From: Brevundimonas vesicularis
Lineage (GTDB): Bacteria; Pseudomonadota; Alphaproteobacteria; Caulobacterales; Caulobacteraceae
Reading direction: 5' to 3'
Assembly (NCBI RefSeq): GCF_027886425.1
Contig: NZ_CP115671.1
Location: 682,001 to 746,000, forward strand
DNA: 64,000 nt
Shown here: positions 48,022-55,952 of the stretch, in pieces
How the letters are laid out: each line of letters begins with the position of its first letter
Position numbering within the stretch: the first letter of the stretch is position 1
The notes under the pieces: generated by a model
The model's input: only the letters and a program-made list of their open reading frames with translations
What the model was told of the DNA's origin: nothing
Database searches by the model: none
Made by a program: the position numbers and the translations under genes

Positions 48022-48726
48022 TTGGCCAACATCACTCTGGTCGATGACGACGAGAACATCGTGGCGTCCGTTTCGCTGGCGCTGGAAAGCCATGGCCACA
48101 AGATCACCGCCTATCACGACGGGGCCTCGGGCCTGGCCGCGCTGGAATTCTCGCCGCCCGATCTGGCGATCCTGGACGTCAAGATGCCGCGCATGGACGG
48201 GATGGAGGTGCTGCGTCGCCTGCGCCAGACCTCCCAGATTCCGGTCATCATGTTGACGTCCAAGGACGAGGAGATCGACGAGATCCTGGGCTTCAACCTG
48301 GGCGCCGACGACTATATCCACAAACCGTTCAGCCAGCGTCTGCTGATCGAGCGGGTCAAGGCGCTGTTGCGCCGCACGGGCGCCGACGGCGGCGAGCCTG
48401 AAGCCGCCGCCGAGGTGTCGGGCCGGGCGATCAAGCGCGGCAAGCTGTCGATGGACCCGGCGCGCCACGAGTCGACCTGGGACGGCAAGCCCGTCAAGCT
48501 GACGGTGACCGAGTTCCTGCTGCTGCAGGCCCTGGCCCAGCGTCCCGGCTTCGTAAAAAGCCGCGACAACCTGATGGACGCCGCCTACGACGATCAGGTC
48601 TATGTCGACGACCGCACCATCGACAGCCACGTGAAGCGGATGCGCAAGAAGTTCCGCGCTGTGGACAATGAGTTCGACGCTATCGAGACCCTGTATGGCG
48701 TCGGCTACCGCTACCGCGAGAGCTGA
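48022..48726 (+). CDS. chvI: Response regulator ChvI (OmpR family)
   Basis: A 234-aa two-component regulator. The receiver domain has the acidic pocket DDDEN at 8-12, phosphoacceptor Asp52 in LAILDVKMPRMDG, and Lys in IHKPFS. The winged-helix output ends DDRTIDSHVKRMRKKFR ... YGVGYRYRES. The start is a TTG at 48022 with AGGAGA 8 nt upstream. ChvG overlaps its 3' end. In alphaproteobacteria ChvI controls the response to acid, cell-wall and osmotic stress. Confidence 0.93.
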   Translation: MANITLVDDDENIVASVSLALESHGHKITAYHDGASGLAALEFSPPDLAILDVKMPRMDGMEVLRRLRQTSQIPVIMLTSKDEEIDEILGFNLGADDYIHKPFSQRLLIERVKALLRRTGADGGEPEAAAEVSGRAIKRGKLSMDPARHESTWDGKPVKLTVTEFLLLQALAQRPGFVKSRDNLMDAAYDDQVYVDDRTIDSHVKRMRKKFRAVDNEFDAIETLYGVGYRYRES

Positions 48727-50305
48727 GCCGGGCGGGCGCGAGCCCGACGAAGAGCCCCAGCGCCGGCCGTTGTTCCGCTTCGGCGGATCGCGGCTGGGCG
48801 GCTTCATCCTCGTGCTCAATCTGCTCAGCCTGCTGATCCTGTTCGGCGGAGCGCTGGCGATCAATGAATGGCGTCCGGGACTGATCGAGGCGCGTCAGGA
48901 ATCGCTGACGGTCCAGGCCGAGTTGCTGGCCAATGTGTTGCGCGAAGAAGGCGTGACGCGGGGCGAGCCGACGCCCGAACTGGACCCCATCCGCGCGTCG
49001 ATCTGGCTGACCGATCGGTTCATCCCGGCGGGCCAGCGGGTGCGGCTGTATGATGTGAACGGCCTGTTGCTGGTCGACAGCTATCAGGTGACCGAGGCCA
49101 TCGGCGGGCGGCCCCTGCCCGACGCGCAACCGGCGGGGACGGCGACCGAGGACGCCGCCAAGGCCAATCTGCTGTCCGAGCGCCGGGTCGCCCGCGCCGA
49201 CAGCGAACTGGCGGCCGAGGTGGCGGCGGCGCTGGACGGCTCGCCCCAATCGACCCTGCGTCGCAACGAATCCGGCGACCGCGTCGTCTCCGTCTCCATT
49301 CCGGTGCGCCATGTGCGTCAGGTGCTGGGCGTGCTGACCGTCGAATCCGGGGACGTGGACGAAATCTTGGGCGCTCAGCGGCAGGCGCTGTTCCCGTTCG
49401 CCCTTGTGGCGCTCGGGGTCAATCTGCTGGGATCGCTGCTGCTGCATCTGTTCGTGGCGCGGCCGATCATGCGGCTGTCGGCGGCGGCGGATCAGGTGAA
49501 GCTGCAACGCGCGCGGGCCATCTCCCTGCCGGATCTGGAGGATCGCAAGGACGAGATCGGCGATCTGGCGCGGTCGCTGGAATCGATGACCGACACCCTG
49601 TCGACGCGGATGGACGCCATCGAACGGTTCGCGGCCGATGTGTCGCACGAGATCAAGAACCCCCTGACCTCGATCCGTTCGGCGCTGGAGACCCTGCCGC
49701 TGGTCAAGACCGATGCGCACCGCGAGAAGCTGACGGCGCTGTTGCAGCAGGACGTGCGTCGGCTGGACCGGCTGATCACCGACATCTCCAACGCCTCGCG
49801 GCTGGATGCGGAGTTGTCGCGGGATCGACCGCGGCCAGTCGATCTGAACCGTCTGCTGGTCGATATCGTCGGCGTCTATGAGACGACGGCCAAGCCGGGC
49901 GACATTCCGGTCATGCTCACGGCGCCCGAACAGGCCCTGAGGGTCATGGGCCGCGATGGGCCGCTGGGACAAGTGTTCCGCAACCTGATCGACAACGCCC
50001 GCTCGTTCAGTCCCACAGGCGGCGTGGTGCGGGTGACGCTGGAGGACATCGGGGACGATCTGCCGATCCGGGTCCGGGTCGAGGACCAGGGGCCGGGCAT
50101 TCCGGCCGAGAACCTGGAGACGGTGTTCGAGCGGTTCTACACTTCGCGGCCAAAGGGGGCGGTGTTCGGCTCCAACTCGGGCCTGGGCCTGTCCATCGTG
50201 CGTCAGATCGTCGAGGCGCACGGCGGCCGCGTCCACGCCGAAAACAAGTCCGAAGGCGGGGCGCGGTTCGAGATCGTCTTCCCGGCGGTCGGCCGCTGGT
50301 CGTGA
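48668..50305 (+). CDS. chvG: Sensor histidine kinase ChvG
   Basis: A 545-aa inner-membrane kinase. A basic N-terminus precedes TM1 (FILVLNLLSLLILFGGALAI), a periplasmic sensor region (~90-240), TM2 (LVALGVNLLGSLLLHLFVA), HAMP, and the HisKA domain with phospho-His327 in ADVSHEIKNPLTSIRSALE. HATPase motifs include DNARSFSPTGG, VEDQGPGIPAE and GSNSGLGLSIVRQI. The exact start is uncertain: 48668 and 48695 both lie inside chvI and neither has a good ribosome-binding site. hprK follows with a GTGA overlap, so envelope sensing and regulatory PTS are co-expressed. Confidence 0.92.
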   Translation: MSSTLSRPCMASATATARAEPGGREPDEEPQRRPLFRFGGSRLGGFILVLNLLSLLILFGGALAINEWRPGLIEARQESLTVQAELLANVLREEGVTRGEPTPELDPIRASIWLTDRFIPAGQRVRLYDVNGLLLVDSYQVTEAIGGRPLPDAQPAGTATEDAAKANLLSERRVARADSELAAEVAAALDGSPQSTLRRNESGDRVVSVSIPVRHVRQVLGVLTVESGDVDEILGAQRQALFPFALVALGVNLLGSLLLHLFVARPIMRLSAAADQVKLQRARAISLPDLEDRKDEIGDLARSLESMTDTLSTRMDAIERFAADVSHEIKNPLTSIRSALETLPLVKTDAHREKLTALLQQDVRRLDRLITDISNASRLDAELSRDRPRPVDLNRLLVDIVGVYETTAKPGDIPVMLTAPEQALRVMGRDGPLGQVFRNLIDNARSFSPTGGVVRVTLEDIGDDLPIRVRVEDQGPGIPAENLETVFERFYTSRPKGAVFGSNSGLGLSIVRQIVEAHGGRVHAENKSEGGARFEIVFPAVGRWS

Positions 50306-50730
50306 CCCCGGGCCAGCCAGTCCACGCCACCACCGTCGCCGTTCGCCGGCGCGGGGCCTGGCAGGGGGTGATGATCCTGGGACCATCGGGCGCGGGCAAG
50401 AGCGATCTGGCGCTGCGGCTGATCGCGCGCGGCTGGCGGTTGGTCAGTGACGACTACACCCAGGTCTGGGCTTCGGACGGAGCCGTTCATGCATCGGCGC
50501 CGGCCTCCATCGCGGGTCGGATCGAGGTGCGCGGCCTCGGAATCGTGGCCGCCAGAACACGGCCGGTCTGTCGCGTGGCGCTGGCCGTGGCCTGTATCGC
50601 GGAAGGTGTCGAACGGCTTCCGGAGCCGCAGACACGGGCTTTCGCGGGGGTCGATATGCCCCTACTGGCGCTCGATCCCCGACCTGCCTCGGCCGTCGAT
50701 GTGGTCGCAGCGGCGTTGGAGACGCTTTGA
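50302..50730 (+). CDS. hprK: HPr kinase/phosphorylase, short alphaproteobacterial form
   Basis: A 142-aa protein corresponding to the catalytic C-terminal domain of HprK only, as usual in alphaproteobacteria. Walker A is GPSGAGKSDLALRLI with Lys33; LVSDDYTQVW and GRIEVRGLGIV are the following conserved blocks. It would phosphorylate the regulatory Ser of the HPr encoded two genes on (Ser47). The GTG overlaps the chvG stop (GTGA). Confidence 0.92.
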   Translation: MTPGQPVHATTVAVRRRGAWQGVMILGPSGAGKSDLALRLIARGWRLVSDDYTQVWASDGAVHASAPASIAGRIEVRGLGIVAARTRPVCRVALAVACIAEGVERLPEPQTRAFAGVDMPLLALDPRPASAVDVVAAALETL

Positions 50731-50850
50731 AACCCCGAAAGACGGGTCTATGACACGCCCCTTGCGGTCCATAGAGGGCGGCGTCCGGCCTCCCTTGCCG
50801 GGCGGGGGAATGCCTGGGACGGTTCGGGGCGGGATGCGAGTGAAGTCCTC

Positions 50851-51255
50851 ATGATCGGTCTGGTGATCGTCACCCACGGCGGGTTGGCGTCCGAGTTTCT
50901 CTCAGCCATGGAGCATGTGGTCGGCCCGCAGCGCGGCGTCGCGGCCATCTGCATCGGGCCCGACGACGACATGGAGCGTCGGCGTCGCGACATCGTGGAC
51001 GCGGCCGCGGCCGTGGACGACGGCGAAGGGGTCATCCTGCTGACCGACATGTTCGGCGGCACGCCGTCGAATCTGGCGATTTCGGTGATGGAACAGACGC
51101 GCGCCGAGGTCATCGCCGGGCTGAACTTGCCCATGCTGATCAAATTGGCCAGCGTGCGTGGGCGCGAGACGCTGGAATCCTGCGTGGCCCATGCGCAGGA
51201 CGCCGGGCGCAAATACATCTCCGTCGCGTCCTGGGTGCTCGCAGGCGAAAAATGA
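50851..51255 (+). CDS. PTS EIIA component, mannose family
   Basis: A 134-aa EIIA-Man-like protein. The phosphorylatable His is His9 in VIVTHGGLASEFL, and VILLTDMFGGTPSNLAIS is the conserved second block. No sugar-specific EIIB/EIIC follows, so it is part of a regulatory PTS (phosphate goes EI, HPr, EIIA). There is a 120-bp gap after hprK in which I see no gene; a rapZ gene, found at this place in some relatives, is missing. Its stop overlaps the HPr start (ATGA). Confidence 0.93.
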   Translation: MIGLVIVTHGGLASEFLSAMEHVVGPQRGVAAICIGPDDDMERRRRDIVDAAAAVDDGEGVILLTDMFGGTPSNLAISVMEQTRAEVIAGLNLPMLIKLASVRGRETLESCVAHAQDAGRKYISVASWVLAGEK

Positions 51256-51524
51256 CCGTCACCGCGACCTTGAACATCTGCAACACGCGCGGCCTGCACG
51301 CCCGCGCCTCGGCCAAGTTCGTCAAACTGGCCTCCAGCTTCGAAAGCGAGATCCACGTCACCCGCGACGGCGTGACGGTGGACGCCCGCTCGATCATGGG
51401 CCTGCTGATGCTGGGCGCCGGCATCGGCTGCAGCATCGACGTGTCGGCTGAGGGGCCTGACGCCGAAGAGGCAATGGAGGCCCTGACCGACCTGGTCGCG
51501 CGCAAGTTCGACGAGGATCAGTAG
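51252..51524 (+). CDS. ptsH: Phosphocarrier protein HPr
   Basis: A 90-aa phosphocarrier. The EI-dependent site is His16 in NTRGLHARASAKFVKLA and the HprK target is Ser47 in DARSIMGLLMLGAG. Both are present, so the module can integrate PEP-dependent and ATP-dependent phosphorylation. It is coupled to EIIA by an ATGA overlap and is the last gene of the chvI-chvG-hprK-EIIA-HPr unit. EI is not in the window directly downstream, where transcription reverses. Confidence 0.95.
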   Translation: MTVTATLNICNTRGLHARASAKFVKLASSFESEIHVTRDGVTVDARSIMGLLMLGAGIGCSIDVSAEGPDAEEAMEALTDLVARKFDEDQ

Positions 51525-51600
51525 GGCGTCGTCAGCCCCGGACCTGGAACCGCTTCGATTTTGAAAGGTCCATCGCCGCGCGCGTGATTTGAAAACGCAC

Positions 51601-52656
51601 CTACGAGACGGCGGGGATACGGATCTCGATACGGGATCCCAGGCGAGCGCCGGTCAAGTAACGCGCCGATCCGCCGTGGGCCTCGGCGATTGCGCGGACC
51701 GCGGCCAAGCCCAGGCCGGTCCCGCCATTCTCGCCTGAACCGTGTTTGAAGGCGGTGAAAACGGATCGGGTCATGGCGTCGGGTAGGCCTGGACCACTAT
51801 CCTCCACGGCGATGACCGCGAAGCGTTCATCGGCCCTCAAGCTGACCGAGACAGGGCCGGGATCGGCGTGGCGGCGCACGTTGTCGAGCAAAGCCAGGAC
51901 AGCCTGCTGAATGCGGTCGCCGTCGCAAACGATCACGGTGGCCGGCGTCGCCCAGGCGATCGGGTAGCCCTCCGCCTCGGCTTCAGCGTCGACCAGGGCG
52001 CGGACATCCTCCAATCGCTTACCCAGGTCCTGGGGCGTCAGGCGCAGTTGCAAACGGCCGCTATCGGCCAGACTGACGACGCGCAGATCCTCGATCAGGC
52101 GGCCCAGGGCGTCGACCGGCTTGAGCAAAGTCAGGATCATCTCGCGGTCCAGCGGCAGGACGCCGTCGGCGGCCGCTTGCAGACGGCCTTTGACGATCGT
52201 GACGGGCGTTCGCAGTTCGTGCGCGATCGAGGCGTTCCAAGTCGTCATGTCGGCGGCGAGCGTCTCAAGCCGCGCAGCCATCAGGTTGAAGTCGTCCACC
52301 AGGTCGGCGGTCTCGGAAAAAGACCGATCGCCAGTCATGGCGCGCGCCGACAGGTCGCCATCGGCGATCGCACGCGCGGCGCCGGACAAGGAGGTGAGAG
52401 GCATGACAAGGCGGCGGGCCAACTGCAGCCCGGCCACGGTCGCGCCGATCAGGGCCACGACGGCGGCTGACGCCAGAGCGACATAATCCACCGACTGCGG
52501 TCGCCAGGCCTGGGGCGAGGCCACCGCATCGGGATAATTTTCGAAGACCCAGCCGTACAGGGCGAATGCGCCGGCGGCGCTAAGTCCAAGCACCCCCATG
52601 ATGACCAGAGCCGTACGCACGGCGATGCGACGGCCGAGCGCGCGGGCGGCGGTCAC
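51601..52656 (-). CDS. Sensor histidine kinase (BaeS/AdeS-like)
   Basis: A 351-aa inner-membrane kinase with two membrane spans (TALVIMGVLGLSAAGAFALYG and YVALASAAVVALIGATVAG) around a very short periplasmic loop of ~25 residues, then HAMP, HisKA with His146 in SIAHELRTPVTIVKGRL, and HATPase (VEDSGPGLP; GGTGLGLAAVRAIAEAHGG). The short loop suggests sensing within the membrane or through a partner. Its GTG overlaps the regulator stop (GTGA). Confidence 0.92.
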   Translation of the reverse strand: MTAARALGRRIAVRTALVIMGVLGLSAAGAFALYGWVFENYPDAVASPQAWRPQSVDYVALASAAVVALIGATVAGLQLARRLVMPLTSLSGAARAIADGDLSARAMTGDRSFSETADLVDDFNLMAARLETLAADMTTWNASIAHELRTPVTIVKGRLQAAADGVLPLDREMILTLLKPVDALGRLIEDLRVVSLADSGRLQLRLTPQDLGKRLEDVRALVDAEAEAEGYPIAWATPATVIVCDGDRIQQAVLALLDNVRRHADPGPVSVSLRADERFAVIAVEDSGPGLPDAMTRSVFTAFKHGSGENGGTGLGLAAVRAIAEAHGGSARYLTGARLGSRIEIRIPAVS

Positions 52657-53342
52657 GTCAGGACCTCGAGGCGATAACCCACGCCACGAACGCCGACGAG
52701 GACGCCGTCGGCGCCTGCGTTTCGTAGCTTGAGCCGCAGCTTGCTGAGGTGGCTGTCCACCGTGCGATCGAGCACCTCATCGCCTTTCAAACAGGCGTCG
52801 GCCAATTCGGCGCGAGAAAAGACCCGCATCGGATAGCGCGCCATGTGGGCCAGCATGCGGAACTCGGTCAGGGTCAGGGGTAGGCGCTGCGGTTTGTCCA
52901 GTCCGCACCACTGGACAATGTGCGCCTCCAGATCGATCTCGAGCGGACCCAGGCGGATTACGCCGCCTTGGCCCGAGCCGCCGCTGCGTCGCAGTATGGC
53001 GTGGGCGCGCGCCACGACCTCGACCGGATTGAACGGTTTGACGACATAGTCGTCCGCGCCGATGCGCAACGCCTGAAGCTTGTCGATGTCCTGATCCAGC
53101 GCAGTGAGCATGATGACGGGCGTCTCGCCCCTACGCCTGAGTTCGCCCAGCACGCTCCAGCCATCGACACGCGGCATGCGCACGTCCAGCAGGACCAGAT
53201 CGGGCCGAAGGGCGGCGTGCAGGTCCAGCGCGATCTGACCATCCATGGCGCGGACGGTGCGAAACCCCTCGCGCACGAGATAGGCGTCAAGCACGGCGGC
53301 GATCTCGGGTTCGTCTTCGGCGATGATGACCAAGGCGCTCAT
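52653..53342 (-). CDS. OmpR-family response regulator
   Basis: A 229-aa regulator with receiver domain (AEDEPE at 8-13, Asp53 in LVLLDVRMPRVDG, Lys in VVKPFNPVEVV) and winged helix (LTLTEFRMLAHMARYPMRVFSR; VDSHLSKLRLKLR; GVRGVGYRLEVL). The ATG at 53342 begins the receiver; the longer frame runs into the divergent promoter region. Together with the kinase it is BaeSR/AdeRS-like. It diverges by 140 bp from the 32-aa peptide/lipoprotein pair, its likely target. Confidence 0.92.
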   Translation of the reverse strand: MSALVIIAEDEPEIAAVLDAYLVREGFRTVRAMDGQIALDLHAALRPDLVLLDVRMPRVDGWSVLGELRRRGETPVIMLTALDQDIDKLQALRIGADDYVVKPFNPVEVVARAHAILRRSGGSGQGGVIRLGPLEIDLEAHIVQWCGLDKPQRLPLTLTEFRMLAHMARYPMRVFSRAELADACLKGDEVLDRTVDSHLSKLRLKLRNAGADGVLVGVRGVGYRLEVLT

Positions 53343-53482
53343 TGGATCTCCACGACATCGCCCAGCGATGGACGGCGATCCAGACCAGATGGGGTGCCTC
53401 CACGATTTCTCCACCAAGTCCACACCCAGGCCCCACGGCCCCGTGCGAAGCGGCCCCAAACCGAAACCGCCTCCGAGATCCA

Positions 53483-53581
53483 ATGAAGTTCAGCGCCCAC
53501 CAGATCTTCGTCGCCGCCATGACCGCCGTGAACGTCGCCGTGCTGGCCGCCTGTGGCGTGTTCATCGTGGCGATGCTGTGA
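53483..53581 (+). CDS. 32-aa single-span membrane peptide
   Basis: A tiny ORF encoding a 32-aa peptide: a short polar start (MKFSAHQIF) followed by one hydrophobic helix (VAAMTAVNVAVLAACGVFIV then AML). Support for translation: its TGA overlaps the GTG of the following lipoprotein gene by 4 nt (GTGA), and the lipoprotein has no ribosome-binding site of its own. It lies 140 bp from a divergent two-component regulator. No family recognised; small single-span peptides next to sensor kinases sometimes modulate them. Confidence 0.6.
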   Translation: MKFSAHQIFVAAMTAVNVAVLAACGVFIVAML

Positions 53582-54537
53582 AGCGCAGGGATCGGCATTG
53601 GGCGCGGGTTACGGCGGCCGCAAGCCTGATCGCGCTTATTGCGGGGTGCGCCAAGCCGGTCGAACCGCCTGCGCCGCCCCCGCCTCCGCCACCTTCGATT
53701 CAGCTGGACGACAGTGTGGCGCAGACGGCGTCGGTCTATCTGGTCTTCATGCGGGATGTCGCCACATTCGAGGGCGGCTTCGTCGATGCGGAGGCGGTGC
53801 AGGCGGCATTGCAGCGCGGAGCGACTTCCAACGCCGAGCAGTTGGCGCGGGGTCTGGTGGCCTATGGAGCGGTGCTGGCGATGCAGTCGCCGGATTTTGT
53901 TGCGGGGGTGCGAGCCTATGCGGCCGATCCAGCGCAGCGACGCGAAATCCTGGATCGTCTGACGGCCGACCCCGCCTATGCCGTGACCTTGCCTGGCGCA
54001 GACGTGGCGGCCGGGCTGATCGCCGAGGTCATGGAGGAGGGCGCCGCAGCCGTCGAGGCCGCAGCGGATCGGGTGGAGGCGGATGCCTATACGATCCAGG
54101 CGCGTAGCGATCCGCGCCGTCGATGGGCGGGCCAGCCCGTCGCGGACCGACAGGGGCGGCTGGAGCGTGCGAAGGCCGCGTCCGCCGCAATGCAGCTGGC
54201 GTCGGACGTCGAGAGCGAGACGCTGCTGAAGGTTGCCCACGCCGAACCCTCTCGGATCCCGACGTCGCCTCTGGCGGCTCGCTATAAGCCGGCGGTGGCC
54301 CGATCCTTGTCCGTCGCCGCGCGGGCGCTTCTGGGCGAAAGCGTCAAGGACGATGGAAATGACGGTGTCCTGCAGGATCCGAACGCCACCTTCTGTCTGC
54401 AGATGTCCAAGCTGAACCTGTTCCAGTGTCTGGCCGCCGCCAAGCCCAGCTATGAAGACATGTTCTGCATCGGCCGACACGTCGTCAGGGACATGGCCGA
54501 CTGCACCCGCACGGCGTTGAATGCCGCAGGGTCCTGA
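53578..54537 (+). CDS. Hypothetical lipoprotein coupled to a 32-aa peptide
   Basis: A 319-aa predicted lipoprotein, GTG start. The basic N-terminus (MKRRDRHWARV) precedes a hydrophobic stretch ending in lipobox IAGC (residues ~21-24), then a proline linker (PPAPPPPPPP) and a helical, Ala-rich body with EAVQAALQRGATSNAEQLARGLVAYGAVLA. Four cysteines cluster in the C-terminal ~60 residues (FCLQ, QCLA, FCIG, DCTR), suggesting disulfides in the periplasm. No family recognised. Confidence 0.75.
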   Translation: MKRRDRHWARVTAAASLIALIAGCAKPVEPPAPPPPPPPSIQLDDSVAQTASVYLVFMRDVATFEGGFVDAEAVQAALQRGATSNAEQLARGLVAYGAVLAMQSPDFVAGVRAYAADPAQRREILDRLTADPAYAVTLPGADVAAGLIAEVMEEGAAAVEAAADRVEADAYTIQARSDPRRRWAGQPVADRQGRLERAKAASAAMQLASDVESETLLKVAHAEPSRIPTSPLAARYKPAVARSLSVAARALLGESVKDDGNDGVLQDPNATFCLQMSKLNLFQCLAAAKPSYEDMFCIGRHVVRDMADCTRTALNAAGS

Positions 54538-54578
54538 TGAAAGAGACGTGATCGAGGGCGACCGCCGCCGAGGGGCCG

Positions 54579-55688
54579 CTAAAGCCCCAGCGCCCGTCGA
54601 ATGTCGCGCCAGTCGACGTATTTGAAGTTCTGGGTGCCGACGTCGTTGACGTCGTCCTGGATGACGACGAGGCCGTCGGGGAAGGGGCCGACCTGACCGC
54701 GGGCGGCCGCCAGGCCGTCGGTGCCGGTGACGCCGTCAACCGAGCCGTCCACGATCTTGAACCGGCCCTTGTATTCGGGCGCCGGGCCGTCGATGCGCCA
54801 GACGGGGAAGGTGGAATCGCCCTGGCTGGAGGCGATCAGGTAGCGGCCCGACGCGTCGGTGATGGTGGTCAGGCCTTCGGCGTCGGCGACCAGGATGTCC
54901 TTGGCGATGGGTTGGATCAGGGTGCGAGCCGCGCCCGAGGCCGGGTTCAGGCTATAGCGCCACAGGCCGACGTTCTCCTCGTTGATATAGAGGGCGTCGG
55001 TGGCTTCGTCGGCGGCGCAGCCTTCGGAGATGGTTCCGATCTCGGCGGTGCGGACCAGGCGCGCCGTGGGCTGGCCGGCGGCGTCCACGCCCAGGACGAA
55101 CTGGCGAAGCTCGCCCTCGTGCCCGACCAGGATGGCGTGGACCTCGGCGCCGCGCCGCGCAAAGCAGAAGCCGTAGGGTTCGACCACGTCGGTGGCGACC
55201 GCGCCCCAATAGCGCACGCCATTCTGGCCGGTCCCGGCCGGGTCGAAGGTGTAGAGGGAGATACCGGTCTTGCCCGGCGTGCGGTCGCTGGCGCCCAGCA
55301 CCACCTGCGGACGGCCGCCGACCGATAGGCCCTCGACCACATCGACATTGTTCAGCAGGCCCTCAGGCAGGAACTGCAGAATCTGGCCGTCGAAGCCGTA
55401 GATGTAGAGGCCGGACTTCTTGTCCGTGCCGGCGACGAAGCCGGAGGTCTGTTGACCCATGATCGTGACCGGCGACGCGCTGGCCCATACGGCGGGGTCG
55501 TCGGCGGCGTCCTGGCCCGCCGTGCCGACCGACGGGGTTTCCAGCACGGCCATAACCGGGGCGCCCGGACCGACCAGGCCCGCGCCCTCGCCCTGATAAT
55601 CGACCTCCGTCGTGGCGCAGGCCGCGAGCAGAGCGAAGACGGAAGCGGCGGCGGTGAAGCGGGAGGCGCGTCGGATCGGTGAAGTCAT
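54579..55688 (-). CDS. Beta-propeller phytase (3-phytase)
   Basis: A 369-aa lipoprotein: signal peptide with lipobox LAAC (residues ~21-24). The beta-propeller phytase fold has DDPAVW near residue 65, GTDKKSGLYIYGFDGQ, EPYGFCFARRG, LYINEENVGLWRY and DAEGLTTI; these Asp/Glu-rich blades bind the calcium ions used to hydrolyse phytate. It diverges from a TonB-dependent receptor gene, a pairing seen in Caulobacterales, so it probably releases phosphate from inositol phosphates near the receptor. Confidence 0.92.
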   Translation of the reverse strand: MTSPIRRASRFTAAASVFALLAACATTEVDYQGEGAGLVGPGAPVMAVLETPSVGTAGQDAADDPAVWASASPVTIMGQQTSGFVAGTDKKSGLYIYGFDGQILQFLPEGLLNNVDVVEGLSVGGRPQVVLGASDRTPGKTGISLYTFDPAGTGQNGVRYWGAVATDVVEPYGFCFARRGAEVHAILVGHEGELRQFVLGVDAAGQPTARLVRTAEIGTISEGCAADEATDALYINEENVGLWRYSLNPASGAARTLIQPIAKDILVADAEGLTTITDASGRYLIASSQGDSTFPVWRIDGPAPEYKGRFKIVDGSVDGVTGTDGLAAARGQVGPFPDGLVVIQDDVNDVGTQNFKYVDWRDIRRALGL

Positions 55689-55952
55689 GGCAGGTTCCCG
55701 GATACAATTTCGTCACGTGATTTCGTTGGGGCCCCAGATCAAGGCTGACCACCGACAGGTCAACGGACTTATGGTGACGGTTTGAATGCGGTTCGATGAC
55801 GCATGTTCTGTATGGGGATGGGTCGTCGCGCAAATGTCCCGAAAACGCGAAGCGAGCGTCTTCAAAACGTCGCTTCCACGTCGCCAGCCGCCGCTAAGCG
55901 GGCCGCCCATCGGCAGAGGTGAAACGTCGCTTGCCGCAGGGGGATCATAGAG

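Noticed and set aside
55689..55952. Pho box between phytase and TonB receptor
   Set aside because: Several GTCA/TGAC words occur but no pair has the 11-bp repeat spacing of a Pho box.
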